From Gammaproteobacteria bacterium (GTDB lineage Bacteria > Pseudomonadota > Gammaproteobacteria > Burkholderiales > Burkholderiaceae_B): 64,000 bases of DNA. The DNA is taken from positions 248,001 to 312,000 of the forward strand of contig JAHIXK010000017.1 in the NCBI GenBank assembly GCA_018815245.1, in the 5' to 3' direction. Made by a program: the position numbers and the translations under genes. Under the pieces are notes generated by a model. That model did no database searches, was not told where the DNA came from, and was given only the letters and a program-made list of their open reading frames with translations. Shown one piece after another: positions 47,072-57,364 of the stretch; position 1 is the stretch's first letter; each line of letters opens with the position of its first letter.

Positions 47072-47289
47072 CCCCGACGGCCACCCGCAAGCAACAGCAA
47101 AGCACCAGCAACAATGGCACCCACACCGGCCCACATTGGCACGTTCACGTCTTTTTCCTGATCCACGGTAATTTCCAGTGTGCCAATTTTCGCTGCTGTG
47201 GATTCTTCGGTGTAGCTAAAGCCGCCATAAACCAAGCCCAGTGTGCCCGCGATGATCAATAAAATTCCGACTAGTTTTGTGGCTTGCAT
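47068..47289 (-). CDS. Small two-helix membrane protein
   Basis: From ATG 47289 the 73-residue product has two membrane helices (about residues 5-22 and 48-66, KLVGILLIIAGTLGLVYGG and GVGAIVAGALLLLAGG). A polar loop (EESTAAKIGTLEITVDQEKD) connects them. The layout resembles small DUF3185-like proteins, but I am not sure of the family. It converges on rlmF with a 4-base overlap. A longer frame to 47340 lacks support. Confidence 0.72.
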   Translation of the reverse strand: MQATKLVGILLIIAGTLGLVYGGFSYTEESTAAKIGTLEITVDQEKDVNVPMWAGVGAIVAGALLLLAGGRRG

Positions 47290-47366
47290 GATTGGATCCT
47301 GAAGAGTTGTAATTGTGTGAGTACTAACGGGGAACATCAAAACTAGATATACAGGGTATTGGGAAT

Positions 47367-47525
47367 TTACTTCTTCGCGATGATGTAAACGGCATGAACA
47401 ATGCCGGGAATGTAGCCCAGCAAAGTCAAAATAATGTTGATCCAGAAATGCTTACCCAAGCCTTCTTGAAGGAAAACGCCCAGCGGCGGCAACAAAATGG
47501 CGATCAATATGCGGATAAGGTCCAT
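47367..47525 (-). CDS. Pmp3/YqaE-family small membrane protein
   Basis: This 52-codon gene encodes two membrane helices with the typical Pmp3 pattern: ILIAILLPPLGVFLQEGLG, then FWINIILTLLGYIPGIVHA and VYIIAKK at the end. Family members influence membrane potential and ion or stress tolerance in yeast and plants. Bacterial roles are unclear. AGGAGA lies 5 bases before the ATG, which makes the call firm in spite of its size. Confidence 0.9.
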   Translation of the reverse strand: MDLIRILIAILLPPLGVFLQEGLGKHFWINIILTLLGYIPGIVHAVYIIAKK

Positions 47526-47636
47526 GTACTCTCCTGATTGGAATGATAGTTAAGCAAACAATGCCCCAGCTTCTGGTTCATTCAAAACATTAACGCAATT
47601 TCAACAATTGCTGTGAACAAGGGATTGCCCCATGAA

Positions 47637-48044
47637 TCACGGTTCTACTTTACCCCGCAATGCTTTGACTTGCCCACGAATACTTTTACCTTCCAGCCTG
47701 CGTCGCTTGGAACCCAGGGTCGGTCGGGTTTCGCGCCGCGCCTTGATTGGCTTGGCCACCTCGGCAATCAACTCGTTCAAGCGTGCCAACGCATCAACCC
47801 TATTCTGTTCCTGGCTGCGCGTGGTTTGTGCCTTGATGACAATCACCCCATCTTTGGTCAGACGCTGATCTTGAAGACTGAGCAATTTTTCCTTGATGTA
47901 CTCTGGAAGAGAGGATGAACGAATGTCAAAACGCAAGTGAACTGCGCTCGATACCTTGTTGACATTCTGACCACCCGCGCCTTGGGCTCGAATGGCGGTG
48001 AATTCCACTTCGGATTCTGAAATGCTGGGTGCAGTGAATGCCAT
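47637..48044 (-). CDS. arfB: Alternative ribosome-rescue factor ArfB (peptidyl-tRNA hydrolase)
   Basis: ArfB releases peptides from ribosomes stalled without a stop codon. The 135-residue protein has the catalytic GGQ loop ([13 protein letters not shown], residues about 19-31). A basic C-terminal tail that enters the mRNA channel follows ([20 protein letters not shown]). It begins 3 bases after the prpR stop, so it may be read from the prpR transcript. Confidence 0.93.
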   Translation of the reverse strand: MAFTAPSISESEVEFTAIRAQGAGGQNVNKVSSAVHLRFDIRSSSLPEYIKEKLLSLQDQRLTKDGVIVIKAQTTRSQEQNRVDALARLNELIAEVAKPIKARRETRPTLGSKRRRLEGKSIRGQVKALRGKVEP

Positions 48045-48047
48045 AAC

Positions 48048-49643
48048 CTAAGCCGCCCTGCCCAACCGCCACACGGTTGACCTGCTGATACCCAATCCCT
48101 CTGCCACTTTTTGCACCTCTCCGCCTGTCAGTTCCAGCGCTTTGCGAACAACTGTTGCGCGCTCAGCCTTTGAGGCCCGGCTGTAGGCCAGGGCCAGCAT
48201 GTTCATGTTACTCAGTTTTGAAGAGAACGTTTCCATGGCAGGCACCCCTTCACCGGGGTTGACCGTTGCGCCCAACAAATCCGGAAACCAGTTTCGCCAG
48301 GCAGAAACATCGCCCTCCTGCAGCATCAGTACAGCAGCTCTGCGGCACACGTTTTTTAGCTGCCGAATATTACCCGACCAAGACAAACCACGAAGCACAG
48401 GCAAAGCCACGTTCAAAAAATCATCGAACTTTGCTTTACTGACCCGCACGGGTGTGGTTCGCAAAAAGTAACCCGCAAGCTCGCCGATGTCTTCAGGCCG
48501 TTCGCGAAGCGGCGGAATTTGAATCAGCATTTCATTCAATCGAAAATACAGGTCTTCACGAAAACGTCTCTCCTCCACAGCCTGTTGCAAGTTCACATTG
48601 CTGGCGGACAGCAAACGAAAATCCACTTTGCGGGAGGATACTGAGCCAATACGGCGCACCGTGTTGTCTTCCAGAATACGCAGCAACCGGGTTTGAAAGG
48701 CCAGTGGCATGTCGCCAATCTCATCGAGAAACACGGTGCCACCTTGCGCGCTTTCGAACATGCCAGCGCGCCCGCCTTTCACTGCACCAGAAAACGCACC
48801 TTCTTCGTAACCAAACAACTCGCTTTCCAGCAAACTTTCGGTCAGTGATGCGCAGTTGATGGCTACAAATGGTTTGCCGGCACGCGGGCTGGCTGTGTGG
48901 ATGGACTGGGCCACCAGTTCCTTGCCAACGCCGGTTTCGCCCTGAATCAGCACAGAAAAATCAATACTGCCACACAGCCGAATGGTGCTGCGAAGCTTTT
49001 GTATCGCGGGGCTGTTGCCAATCAAATCTTGCTCGGTGTGGTAGGTGTAGGCTTGGCTGTTTCGGCGCACACCACCAGTGGCTTTGGCACCGGCCAAACG
49101 TATGGCTTCTTCGAATGCCTTCACAACGCCTTGGCGGGAATAGATCAAAATCGCTTCCATGCCCATTTCCTGGGCAATTTCAGTCACAAGGCCCGAGCCG
49201 ACCACCACTTTCGTGCCCAATTGCGCCAATTCGCGCACGGCGCGGCGTGCGTCTTCGGGGGTGCGATAGGTGCGGGTGTTCAACGGCACATCGAATGCGC
49301 GAGCAAACTGTTCCAGCTCGTCAAATGCATGTTCGTAGCTGACCAAGCCCACTGCAGCCGATGCCTTTCTGGCAGAAGCCAAAGCTTGCATCACATCAAA
49401 ACCATCGGTGCGGATGATCACCAAGGGGGCTTCAAGCTGGTTTTGCAGGAATGCGCCGTTTGAACCCGCGGCGATAAACACATCGGCTGTGTCGGTGTAG
49501 TAGCGGTTGCGGGCGTAGGCCAAGGCGTCTTCATAGGCTTTGGGCACCAGCTCAATATTGGCTGAACCGGTGTAATCGCGGGCAATTTCCCGCAGGGTAC
49601 CGGCCAAGGCGCTGATGCTGAACACCACAATTCTAGGTTTCAT
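48048..49643 (-). CDS. prpR: Propionate catabolism operon regulator PrpR (sigma-54 activator)
   Basis: PrpR senses 2-methylcitrate and activates prp genes with sigma-54 RNA polymerase. The 531 residues show an N-terminal PrpR sensor domain (1 to about 190) and an AAA+ domain with Walker A GETGVGKE (235-242) and Walker B TVFLDEIGDMP. A C-terminal Fis-type helix-turn-helix follows (VQKVAEGLGISRSTVWRLGR). The sigma-54 contact loop, normally GAFTGA, reads GAFSGA (282-287). It is divergent from prpB, and the shared 190 bases hold its likely binding repeats. Confidence 0.94.
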   Translation of the reverse strand: MKPRIVVFSISALAGTLREIARDYTGSANIELVPKAYEDALAYARNRYYTDTADVFIAAGSNGAFLQNQLEAPLVIIRTDGFDVMQALASARKASAAVGLVSYEHAFDELEQFARAFDVPLNTRTYRTPEDARRAVRELAQLGTKVVVGSGLVTEIAQEMGMEAILIYSRQGVVKAFEEAIRLAGAKATGGVRRNSQAYTYHTEQDLIGNSPAIQKLRSTIRLCGSIDFSVLIQGETGVGKELVAQSIHTASPRAGKPFVAINCASLTESLLESELFGYEEGAFSGAVKGGRAGMFESAQGGTVFLDEIGDMPLAFQTRLLRILEDNTVRRIGSVSSRKVDFRLLSASNVNLQQAVEERRFREDLYFRLNEMLIQIPPLRERPEDIGELAGYFLRTTPVRVSKAKFDDFLNVALPVLRGLSWSGNIRQLKNVCRRAAVLMLQEGDVSAWRNWFPDLLGATVNPGEGVPAMETFSSKLSNMNMLALAYSRASKAERATVVRKALELTGGEVQKVAEGLGISRSTVWRLGRAA

Positions 49644-49666
49644 TCAAAACACCCTATGTAGCATTT

Positions 49667-49707
49667 GAAACATTACTGAGTTTCATTTTACACAAACAGG
49701 TTTCAAA
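49667..49707. promoter_or_regulatory. GTTTCA repeats, likely PrpR upstream activating sites
   Basis: TGAAAC (49667-49672) and GTTTCA (49681-49686) form an inverted repeat with an 8-base spacer. A further GGTTTCA lies at 49701-49707, and another copy lies at the prpR start (49638-49643). The distance to the sigma-54 promoter (about 90-120 bases) fits an enhancer. Confidence 0.55.
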
Positions 49708-49749
49708 ATACCACTTGAATATTATTTAAATAACTTTAATTTAAAAGTA

Positions 49750-49762
49750 CAAATAATTGATA
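49750..49762 (-). promoter_or_regulatory. IHF binding site between the activating sites and prpB promoter
   Basis: On the minus strand TATCAATTATTTG matches the IHF consensus WATCAANNNNTTR at every defined position. It lies in an AT-rich stretch between the presumed PrpR sites and the -24/-12 promoter, where IHF would bend DNA to bring PrpR to the polymerase. Confidence 0.6.
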
Positions 49763-49790
49763 AATAAAGACAATATTAATTATATAAAAA

Positions 49791-49807
49791 CTGGCACGAA
49801 CCCTGCA
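49791..49807 (+). promoter_or_regulatory. Sigma-54 promoter of the prp operon
   Basis: CTGGCACGAACCCTGCA matches the -24/-12 consensus, with GG and GC separated by exactly 10 bases. It lies 31 bases before the prpB ATG, which agrees with PrpR-dependent control. Confidence 0.85.
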
Positions 49808-49837
49808 CTATCCCATACATACAACAAGGAGAACACC

Positions 49838-50719
49838 ATGACCCAACATTCCGCAGGCGCGCGTTTTCGCCAAGCCGTTAAAGAAGAACAACCTTTGCAG
49901 GTGATTGGTGCCATCAACGCCAACCATGCATTGCTGGCCAAGCGCGCTGGCTTCAAAGCCATTTACCTGAGCGGTGGCGGCGTGGCTGCCGGTTCACTGG
50001 GCCTGCCTGACCTGGGCATTTCAAGCCTTGATGACGTGCTAACCGACGTACGCCGCATTACCGATGTGTGCGACACGCCCCTGTTGGTGGACGTGGACAC
50101 AGGCTTTGGCTCATCGGCTTTCAACATTGCCCGCACCACCAAGGCCATGATGAAAGCTGGCGCTGCTGCCATGCACATTGAAGACCAGGTGGGCGCCAAG
50201 CGCTGTGGCCACCGCCCCGGCAAGGCCATTGTGACCCAAGCGGAAATGGTAGACCGAATCAAGGCCGCTGTGGACGCACGTGGTTCGGATGATTTCGTGA
50301 TCATGGCACGCACCGACGCGCTGGCCGTGGAAGGCTTGCAGTCTGCAATCGACCGCGCTTGCGCCTGCGTTGAAGCCGGTGCCGACATGATTTTCCCCGA
50401 GGCCATGACCGAACTGAGTATGTACCAGCAGTTTGTCAACGCCGTGAAGGTGCCTGTGTTGGCCAACATCACTGAGTTTGGTTCAACCCCCCTGTTTACA
50501 ACCGAGGAATTGAAAGGTGTGGGCGTTGGCCTGGTGCTCTACCCATTGAGCGCCTTCCGCGCCATGAACAAGGCCGCGCAGAATGTGTATGAAGCCGTTC
50601 GCCGTGACGGCACGCAAAAGAATGTTCTGGACACCATGCAAACCCGCATGGAGCTGTACGACAGCATTGGCTACCACGACTTCGAGCAGAAACTAGACGC
50701 TTTATTTCAGCAGAAATAA
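49838..50719 (+). CDS. prpB: 2-methylisocitrate lyase
   Basis: PrpB cleaves 2-methylisocitrate into pyruvate and succinate. From ATG 49838 (AAGGAG upstream) the protein has 293 residues. The catalytic cysteine lies in KRCGHRPGK, and metal-binding DVDTGFG and HIEDQVG segments are present. [19 protein letters not shown] is also in family form. A frame opening at 49757 crosses the promoter and is not used. It is the first gene of prpB-prpC-acnD-prpF. Confidence 0.95.
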   Translation: MTQHSAGARFRQAVKEEQPLQVIGAINANHALLAKRAGFKAIYLSGGGVAAGSLGLPDLGISSLDDVLTDVRRITDVCDTPLLVDVDTGFGSSAFNIARTTKAMMKAGAAAMHIEDQVGAKRCGHRPGKAIVTQAEMVDRIKAAVDARGSDDFVIMARTDALAVEGLQSAIDRACACVEAGADMIFPEAMTELSMYQQFVNAVKVPVLANITEFGSTPLFTTEELKGVGVGLVLYPLSAFRAMNKAAQNVYEAVRRDGTQKNVLDTMQTRMELYDSIGYHDFEQKLDALFQQK

Positions 50720-50778
50720 CTTTAAATAATTATTACAATCAATTGTTAAATAACAACATTTTTATGCAGGAGACAGAA

Positions 50779-51939
50779 ATGTCTGAACAACAAACAACAA
50801 GCCCTGGCTTTAAGCCCAAGAAATCTGTTGCCCTGTCTGGCACCGCCGCTGGCAACACCGCCCTTTGCACTGTGGGCCGCACTGGCAACGATTTGTCCTA
50901 CCGTGGTTACGACATTCTTGATTTGGCCACCACCACCGAATTTGAAGAAATTGCGTATTTGCTGGTGCACGGCAAGTTGCCCACCGTGGCAGAACTGGCC
51001 AGCTACAAAGCCAAGCTAAAAGCACTGCGCGGCATTCCCGCAGGCGTGAAGCAGGCGCTGGAAGCTTTGCCCCCGTCAGCACACCCCATGGACGTAATGC
51101 GCACCGGCGTTTCTGTATTGGGCTGCCTGCAACCTGAAAAAGACGACCACAACCACCCTGGCGCGCGCGACATCGCCGACAAGCTGATGGCTTCACTGGG
51201 TTCCATGCTGCTGTACTGGTACCACTACAGCCACAATGGCAAGCGCATTGAAGTGGAAACCGACGACGATTCAATCGGCGGCCACTTCCTGCACCTGCTG
51301 CACGGCGAGAAGCCCCGCGACAGCTGGGTACGCGCCATGCACACATCCCTCATTCTGTACGCAGAGCATGAATTCAATGCATCAACCTTCACCAGCCGCG
51401 TGGTGGCTGGTACAGGTTCAGACATGTATTCCGCCATTTGTGGTGGCATTGGTGCCCTGCGTGGCCCCAAGCACGGTGGCGCGAACGAAGTTGCATTCGA
51501 GATTCAGAAACGCTACGACAACCCGGATGAAGCCGAGGCCGACATTCGTGCCCGCGTTGAACGCAAGGAAGTGGTGATTGGTTTTGGCCACCCCGTGTAC
51601 ACCGTGAGCGACCCCCGTAACGTGGTGATCAAGAAAGTGGCGGAAGATTTGTCCAAAGAACAAAACAACATGAAGATGTACAACATCGCTGAACGCCTTG
51701 AAAGCACGATGTGGGAAATCAAGAAAATGTTCCCGAACCTGGACTGGTTCAGCGCTGTGAGCTACCACATGATGGGCGTGCCCACTGCCATGTTCACCCC
51801 ACTGTTTGTTATTGCCCGCACTTCCGGATGGAGCGCCCACGTGATTGAACAGCGCATTGACGGCAAGATTATTCGCCCAAGCGCAAACTATACTGGCCCG
51901 GAAGACCAGAAATTTGTAGCCATCAAGGATCGCAAATAA
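50779..51939 (+). CDS. prpC: 2-methylcitrate synthase
   Basis: PrpC condenses propionyl-CoA and oxaloacetate. The product (386 residues from ATG 50779, with AGGAGA upstream) is a short citrate-synthase-like protein. It begins [20 protein letters not shown], which is typical of PrpC. The catalytic regions are [28 protein letters not shown] and [13 protein letters not shown]. It is clearly separate from gltA at 35655. A longer frame from TTG 50743 lies in the spacer. Confidence 0.95.
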   Translation: MSEQQTTSPGFKPKKSVALSGTAAGNTALCTVGRTGNDLSYRGYDILDLATTTEFEEIAYLLVHGKLPTVAELASYKAKLKALRGIPAGVKQALEALPPSAHPMDVMRTGVSVLGCLQPEKDDHNHPGARDIADKLMASLGSMLLYWYHYSHNGKRIEVETDDDSIGGHFLHLLHGEKPRDSWVRAMHTSLILYAEHEFNASTFTSRVVAGTGSDMYSAICGGIGALRGPKHGGANEVAFEIQKRYDNPDEAEADIRARVERKEVVIGFGHPVYTVSDPRNVVIKKVAEDLSKEQNNMKMYNIAERLESTMWEIKKMFPNLDWFSAVSYHMMGVPTAMFTPLFVIARTSGWSAHVIEQRIDGKIIRPSANYTGPEDQKFVAIKDRK

Positions 51940-51941
51940 GC

Positions 51942-54560
51942 ATGAACACTCAATTCAGAAAGAACCTGCCTGGCACCCAGCTTGATTTTTTCGACACGCA
52001 AGCGGCTGTTGATGCAATTGAGCCCGGCGCTTGGGACAAGCTGCCCTACACCAGCAAGGTGCTGGCCGAGCAATTGGTGCGCCGCTGTGAACCTGGCGCG
52101 TTGACCGACAGTTTGAAACAACTGGTTTACCGCAAGCGCGACCTGGACTTTCCCTGGTACCCAGCGCGTGTGGTGTGCCACGACATTCTGGGCCAAACTG
52201 CCTTGGTGGATTTGGCTGGCCTGCGCAACGCGATTGCCGACCAAGGCGGCGACCCATCGCTGGTGAACCCGGTAGTGCCCACGCAATTGATTGTGGACCA
52301 TTCACTGGCTGTGGAATGCGGTGGTTTCGATCCCGATGCATTCCAGAAAAACCGCGACATTGAAGAACGCCGCAACGAGGACCGTTTCCACTTCATCAAC
52401 TGGACCAAAACCGCATTCAAGAATGTGGACGTGATTCCGGCTGGCAACGGCATCATGCACCAGATCAACCTGGAAAAAATGTCGCCTGTGGTGCAGGTGC
52501 GTGAAGGTGTTGCATTTCCCGACACCTGTGTGGGCACGGACAGCCACACACCACACGTGGATGCGCTGGGCGTGATCTCGATTGGCGTGGGTGGCCTGGA
52601 AGCTGAAACCGTGATGCTGGGCCGTGCATCCATGATGCGTTTGCCCGACATCGTGGGTGTGGAACTGACTGGCAAGCGCCAGCCTGGCATTACCGCCACC
52701 GACATCGTGCTGGAACTGACTGCGTTTTTGCGCAAGGAACGCGTGGTGGGTGCTTATCTGGAATTCTTTGGTGAAGGCGCCAACAGCCTGACCATTGGTG
52801 ACCGTGCCACCATTTCTAACATGACCCCGGAATACGGTGCCACTGCGGCGATGTTCTACATCGACGAACAAACCATTGACTACCTGAAGCTAACCGGCCG
52901 CGAAGACGAGCAGGTGAAACTGGTGGAACAGTACGCCAAGCACACAGGCCTTTGGGCCAGCAAAATGGTAGGGGCTGAATACGAACGCGTGTTGACATTT
53001 GATTTGAGCAAGGTGGTGCGCAGCATGGCCGGCCCGTCGAACCCCCACGCCCGCGTTGCCACTGGTGACTTGGCAGCCAAAGGCATTGCAGGCAACCTGG
53101 ACGCAGCACGTGCCCAGGAAGCTGAAGGCTTGATGCCCGATGGCGCGGTGATTATTGCCGCCATTACCAGTTGTACCAACACCAGCAACCCGCGCAACGT
53201 GGTGGCTGCTGCTTTGTTGGCCCGAAAGGCCAATGAACTGGGCTTGGTGCGCAAGCCCTGGGTGAAGTCATCTTTTGCGCCAGGTTCCAAAGTGGCCGAG
53301 CTTTATTTGAAAGATTCGGGCTTGTTGCCTGAACTGGAAAAGCTGGGCTTTGGCATTGTGGCGTTTGCCTGCACCACCTGCAACGGCATGAGCGGTGCTT
53401 TGGATCCCGTGATTCAGCAGGAAATTATCGATCGCGATTTGTACGCCACAGCCGTATTGAGTGGCAACCGCAACTTCGATGGCCGCATTCACCCCTATGC
53501 GAAGCAGGCTTTTCTGGCCAGCCCGCCACTGGTGGTGGCCTACGCCATTGCCGGCACGATTCGCTTTGACATTGAACGCGATGTACTTGGTGTTGTGAAC
53601 GGTAAGGAAATTCGCCTGATCGACCTGTGGCCAAGCGATGAGGAAATTGATGCCATCGTGAAACAATTTGTGAAGCCCTCACAGTTCCGCGAAATTTACA
53701 TTCCGATGTTTGACTTGGGCGCAATCGAGGAAGCAGAAAGCCCGCTGTACGACTGGCGACCCCAAAGCACCTACATTCGCCGCCCTCCGTATTGGGACAC
53801 TGAAGGCCAAGGCGCGTTGGCTGCGCGACCACGCACATTGAAAAACATGCGCCCGCTGGCGGTGCTGGGTGACAACATTACAACCGACCACCTAAGCCCT
53901 TCGAACGCAATCATGATGAACAGCGCTGCTGGTGAATACCTGCACAAAATGGGCTTGCCTGAAGAAGACTTCAACAGCTATGCCACGCACCGAGGCGACC
54001 ACCTGACTGCACAACGTGCCACATTTGCCAACCCAACCTTGCTAAACGAAATGGTTCGCGATGAAAGCGGCAATGTAAAGAAAGGCTCACTGGCGCGCAT
54101 TGAACCTGAAGGCAAGGTAACGCGCATGTGGGAAGCGATTGAAACCTACATGGACCGTGGCCAACCGCTGATCATTATTGCGGGCGCGGATTATGGCCAG
54201 GGTTCTTCACGCGACTGGGCAGCGAAAGGTGTGCGCCTGGCTGGTGTGGAAGCGATTATTGCCGAAGGCTTTGAGCGCATTCACCGCACCAACCTGATTG
54301 GCATGGGCACCCTGCCCCTGGAATTCAAGGCCGGCGACACACGTCACACTTACAACATTGACGGCACGGAAGTGTTTGAGGTGTTGGGTGAACGCAGCCC
54401 ACGCACAACCCTGACCGTGGTGATGATCCGCAAAAATGGCGAGCGCGTTGAATTCCCGGTTACTTGCCGTTTGGACACGGCTGAGGAGTTTTCAATTTAC
54501 GAAGCAGGCGGCGTGTTGCAGCGTTTTGCGCAAGACTTCCTGGAAGGTAAGGCAGCATGA
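51942..54560 (+). CDS. acnD: Fe/S-dependent 2-methylcitrate dehydratase AcnD
   Basis: AcnD dehydrates 2-methylcitrate to a 2-methylaconitate and works together with PrpF instead of PrpD. The 872-residue protein is of the aconitase A fold with cluster cysteines in TSCTNTSNPRNVV and CTTCNGMSG. VCHDILGQTALVDLAGLRNA and YGQGSSRDWAAKG are further landmarks. It starts 2 bases after prpC, and its stop overlaps the prpF start (ATGATG). Position with prpF identifies it as AcnD rather than AcnA. Confidence 0.94.
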   Translation: MNTQFRKNLPGTQLDFFDTQAAVDAIEPGAWDKLPYTSKVLAEQLVRRCEPGALTDSLKQLVYRKRDLDFPWYPARVVCHDILGQTALVDLAGLRNAIADQGGDPSLVNPVVPTQLIVDHSLAVECGGFDPDAFQKNRDIEERRNEDRFHFINWTKTAFKNVDVIPAGNGIMHQINLEKMSPVVQVREGVAFPDTCVGTDSHTPHVDALGVISIGVGGLEAETVMLGRASMMRLPDIVGVELTGKRQPGITATDIVLELTAFLRKERVVGAYLEFFGEGANSLTIGDRATISNMTPEYGATAAMFYIDEQTIDYLKLTGREDEQVKLVEQYAKHTGLWASKMVGAEYERVLTFDLSKVVRSMAGPSNPHARVATGDLAAKGIAGNLDAARAQEAEGLMPDGAVIIAAITSCTNTSNPRNVVAAALLARKANELGLVRKPWVKSSFAPGSKVAELYLKDSGLLPELEKLGFGIVAFACTTCNGMSGALDPVIQQEIIDRDLYATAVLSGNRNFDGRIHPYAKQAFLASPPLVVAYAIAGTIRFDIERDVLGVVNGKEIRLIDLWPSDEEIDAIVKQFVKPSQFREIYIPMFDLGAIEEAESPLYDWRPQSTYIRRPPYWDTEGQGALAARPRTLKNMRPLAVLGDNITTDHLSPSNAIMMNSAAGEYLHKMGLPEEDFNSYATHRGDHLTAQRATFANPTLLNEMVRDESGNVKKGSLARIEPEGKVTRMWEAIETYMDRGQPLIIIAGADYGQGSSRDWAAKGVRLAGVEAIIAEGFERIHRTNLIGMGTLPLEFKAGDTRHTYNIDGTEVFEVLGERSPRTTLTVVMIRKNGERVEFPVTCRLDTAEEFSIYEAGGVLQRFAQDFLEGKAA

Positions 54561-55768
54561 TGAATAAGCCAACCCAACAACTTAAGGTACCCGCCACCTA
54601 CATGCGTGGCGGCACCAGCAAGGGTGTTTTTTTCAGATTGCAGGATTTGCCAGAAGCATGCCAACAGCCAGGCGAAGCACGTGACAAATTACTGTTGCGC
54701 GTGATCGGCAGCCCCGACCCCTACGGCAAGCAAATCGACGGCATGGGTGGTGCCACTTCAAGCACCAGCAAAACCGTGATCTTGAGCAAAAGCAGCAAAG
54801 CCGACCACGATGTGGACTACCTGTTTGGGCAAGTCAGCATCGACAAAGCTTTTGTAGACTGGAGCGGCAACTGTGGCAACCTGTCTTCCGCAGTCGGTTC
54901 ATTTGCAGTGGCCAGCGGTTTGGTCGACCCTGCGCGTGTGCCCCAAAACGGCACCTGCGTGGTGCGTATTTGGCAAGCCAATATTGGCAAAACGATTATT
55001 GCCCATGTGCCGATTACCGACGGGCTGGTGCAAGAAGCAGGCGACTTCGAGCTTGATGGCGTCACCTTCCCGGCAGCCGAGGTTCAGTTGGAGTTTTTGG
55101 ACCCGGCCGACGAAGGCGAAGATGGCGCTTCTGGCAGCATGTTCCCCACCGGCAATTTGGTAGACGACCTGGAAGTACCCGGCGTGGGCACACTGAAAGC
55201 CACCCTGATCAATGCCGGTATTCCCACCATTTTTGTGAATGCCGACAGCATTGGCTACACCGGCTGTGAGTTGCAAGACGACATCAACAGCGACCCCAAG
55301 GCCTTGGCCATGTTCGAAACCATTCGTGCCCACGGTGCGGTGAAAATGGGTTTGATCAAACACGTGGATGAAGCAGCCAAGCGCCAGCACACACCCAAAG
55401 TGGCTTTTGTAGCTCCGCCAAAAACCTACACCAGCTCAAGCGGCAAGGTCGTTGAAGCCCAAGGCATCGACCTGCTGGTGCGCGCAATGAGCATGGGCAA
55501 ATTGCACCACGCCATGATGGGCACTGCTGCGGTGGCCATTGGCACGGCTGCTGCTGTACCCGGCACATTGGTGAACCTGGCAGCGGGTGGCGATCAAAGT
55601 GAAACCCAACGCGAGGCTGTTCGCTTTGGCCACCCCAGTGGCACCTTGCGTGTGGGTGCGCAAGCCGCCATGGAAAATGGCCAGTGGACCGTCAAGAAGG
55701 CGATCATGAGCCGCAGCGCGCGCGTGCTGATGGAAGGCTTTGTTCGGGTACCCAGCGATACCTTTTAA
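54557..55768 (+). CDS. prpF: 2-methylaconitate cis-trans isomerase PrpF
   Basis: PrpF isomerises the product of AcnD so that an aconitase can hydrate it to 2-methylisocitrate. The 403 residues show the family N-terminus (ATYMRGGTSKGVFFRLQDLP), DPYGKQIDGMGGATSSTSK, and the SGNCGNLSSAVGSFA active-site segment. It overlaps acnD by 4 bases. Its stop overlaps the end of the convergent amidase gene by 4 bases, and no terminator lies between them. Confidence 0.95.
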   Translation: MMNKPTQQLKVPATYMRGGTSKGVFFRLQDLPEACQQPGEARDKLLLRVIGSPDPYGKQIDGMGGATSSTSKTVILSKSSKADHDVDYLFGQVSIDKAFVDWSGNCGNLSSAVGSFAVASGLVDPARVPQNGTCVVRIWQANIGKTIIAHVPITDGLVQEAGDFELDGVTFPAAEVQLEFLDPADEGEDGASGSMFPTGNLVDDLEVPGVGTLKATLINAGIPTIFVNADSIGYTGCELQDDINSDPKALAMFETIRAHGAVKMGLIKHVDEAAKRQHTPKVAFVAPPKTYTSSSGKVVEAQGIDLLVRAMSMGKLHHAMMGTAAVAIGTAAAVPGTLVNLAAGGDQSETQREAVRFGHPSGTLRVGAQAAMENGQWTVKKAIMSRSARVLMEGFVRVPSDTF

Positions 55769-57270
55769 GCAACAATACCTGCATGCAAGGGCGGACGCTT
55801 GTCCGCCCAAGGCTTGGCCTGCTCCAATTGGGCAGCCAGGTTCAGCAACACATTTTCTTCTCCAAAACGGCCAGTAAACATCATGCCCACCGGAAGATTT
55901 TGAGCATTCCAGTGCAACGGCACGCTCATGGATGGTTGACCTGTCACATTGGCCGGCATGGTTTGGGAACAATACTGGTACAGGCGCCGCCCTGCTTTCA
56001 ACACAAACTCTTTTTGCTTGGCAATAAAACCGATTGGCAGGTAGCTGAGCGCCTTCAGCTCAATCAACTCTTGTGGGGTTGGGCGCAACCCGCCAACAGC
56101 GATTGGCAACTCGCCGAGCGTGCTGGTAAGTAGCGCATCGTACGGCTCGAAAAATGTCATCCACTGGCGCGAAAACTGGGCCATCGTCCACACGGCATTG
56201 GCCACATCGCCACCGTTAAAACTACGGCCCAATTTCATCAACGCCCAGGTGCGCGCCTCAAAATCAGCAGCTTTGCCCCTTCGACCCAGCAAACGCTCAC
56301 CTTCTTTCAAGGTGGCAGCCATTTCCGCGCACACCAACACAGTGTATGCGTAGATGAAATCTTCTTTGTTGATGGGCAATCGAACTTCCTCGCAAGTGTG
56401 CCCAAGGTTTTCCAGTAACTGGACTGTTTCCAAAACGCCCTGCTGACAATCGCTGTGCAAGGTTTCGCCGAGTGCCGGGTCCAGTGAATAGGCAATTTTC
56501 AACTTCTTGGGTTTGGCTTCAATTGCGGCAGCGTAAGTTTTTGCCGGTGGTGCAATACGCAGCAACTGGCCCGGGTAATTGCCTTGCAAACAATCCAGCA
56601 TGTGGGCCGAATCCCGCACGGTGCGCGACACCACATGTTCTGCGATGAAACCAAACCAGCCATCGGGCAGATCCGGACCAGATGGCACACGCCCTCTAGT
56701 CGGCTTCAAGCCAAACAAACCCGTACACGATGCAGGTACGCGAATTGAACCGCCACCATCACTGGCGCTGGCCATGGGCACAATACCAGCGGCCACAGCA
56801 GCTGAAGCGCCACCGCTGGAACCACCCGGGCTGCGCAGCGGGTCCCAGGGGTTGCGGCATGGCCCAGTCAACTCGGGCTCGGTTGATGGTGTAATGCCAA
56901 ACTCTGGTGTGGCCGTTTTTCCAAAAATATTCAAACCGGCTTTTTTGAACCGTTTCACATATTCAGAATCTTCGGAAGGAACGAACCCTCGATAGAAACG
57001 GCTTCCAGAGCTCATTTCTACACCTGAGTAACTGGCAATCAGGTCCTTCAACAAAAAAGGTACGCCGGCAAAAGGGCCCTCGGCAACTTGTTGGGCGCGC
57101 ACCCGGGCGATGTCATACATGGGGCGAATCACCGCGTTAATTCGCGGATTCACTTTTTCAGTGCGTGCAATGCTTTCTTCAAGCAATTCGCTGGCACTTA
57201 CTTCACCTTTCTTGACCAACCCAGCCAGACCAAGTGCATCAAATTCATCGTATTCCTTGAAACCTGCCAT
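55765..57270 (-). CDS. Amidase (amidase signature family)
   Basis: The 501-residue enzyme hydrolyses an amide bond. The family's catalytic triad is intact: Lys75 ([10 protein letters not shown]), Ser151 ([12 protein letters not shown]) and Ser175 ([11 protein letters not shown]). Its substrate cannot be read from the sequence. It is not part of a gatCAB set. It converges on prpF with a 4-base overlap and has GGAGAC before the ATG. Confidence 0.9.
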   Translation of the reverse strand: MAGFKEYDEFDALGLAGLVKKGEVSASELLEESIARTEKVNPRINAVIRPMYDIARVRAQQVAEGPFAGVPFLLKDLIASYSGVEMSSGSRFYRGFVPSEDSEYVKRFKKAGLNIFGKTATPEFGITPSTEPELTGPCRNPWDPLRSPGGSSGGASAAVAAGIVPMASASDGGGSIRVPASCTGLFGLKPTRGRVPSGPDLPDGWFGFIAEHVVSRTVRDSAHMLDCLQGNYPGQLLRIAPPAKTYAAAIEAKPKKLKIAYSLDPALGETLHSDCQQGVLETVQLLENLGHTCEEVRLPINKEDFIYAYTVLVCAEMAATLKEGERLLGRRGKAADFEARTWALMKLGRSFNGGDVANAVWTMAQFSRQWMTFFEPYDALLTSTLGELPIAVGGLRPTPQELIELKALSYLPIGFIAKQKEFVLKAGRRLYQYCSQTMPANVTGQPSMSVPLHWNAQNLPVGMMFTGRFGEENVLLNLAAQLEQAKPWADKRPPLHAGIVA

Positions 57271-57364
57271 TTTTATAATGTCTCCGAAAGCATTTCAGAA
57301 TCCAAATATTCCCAAATATCTTACCCCACTCAGGTAATACACACTTCGGGGGAAAACGTGAACA

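Noticed and set aside
47526-47636. Possible small RNA or gene between the Pmp3-like gene and arfB
   Set aside because: Only about 110 bases with no hairpin plus T-run and no ribosome-binding site. Nothing supports a feature.
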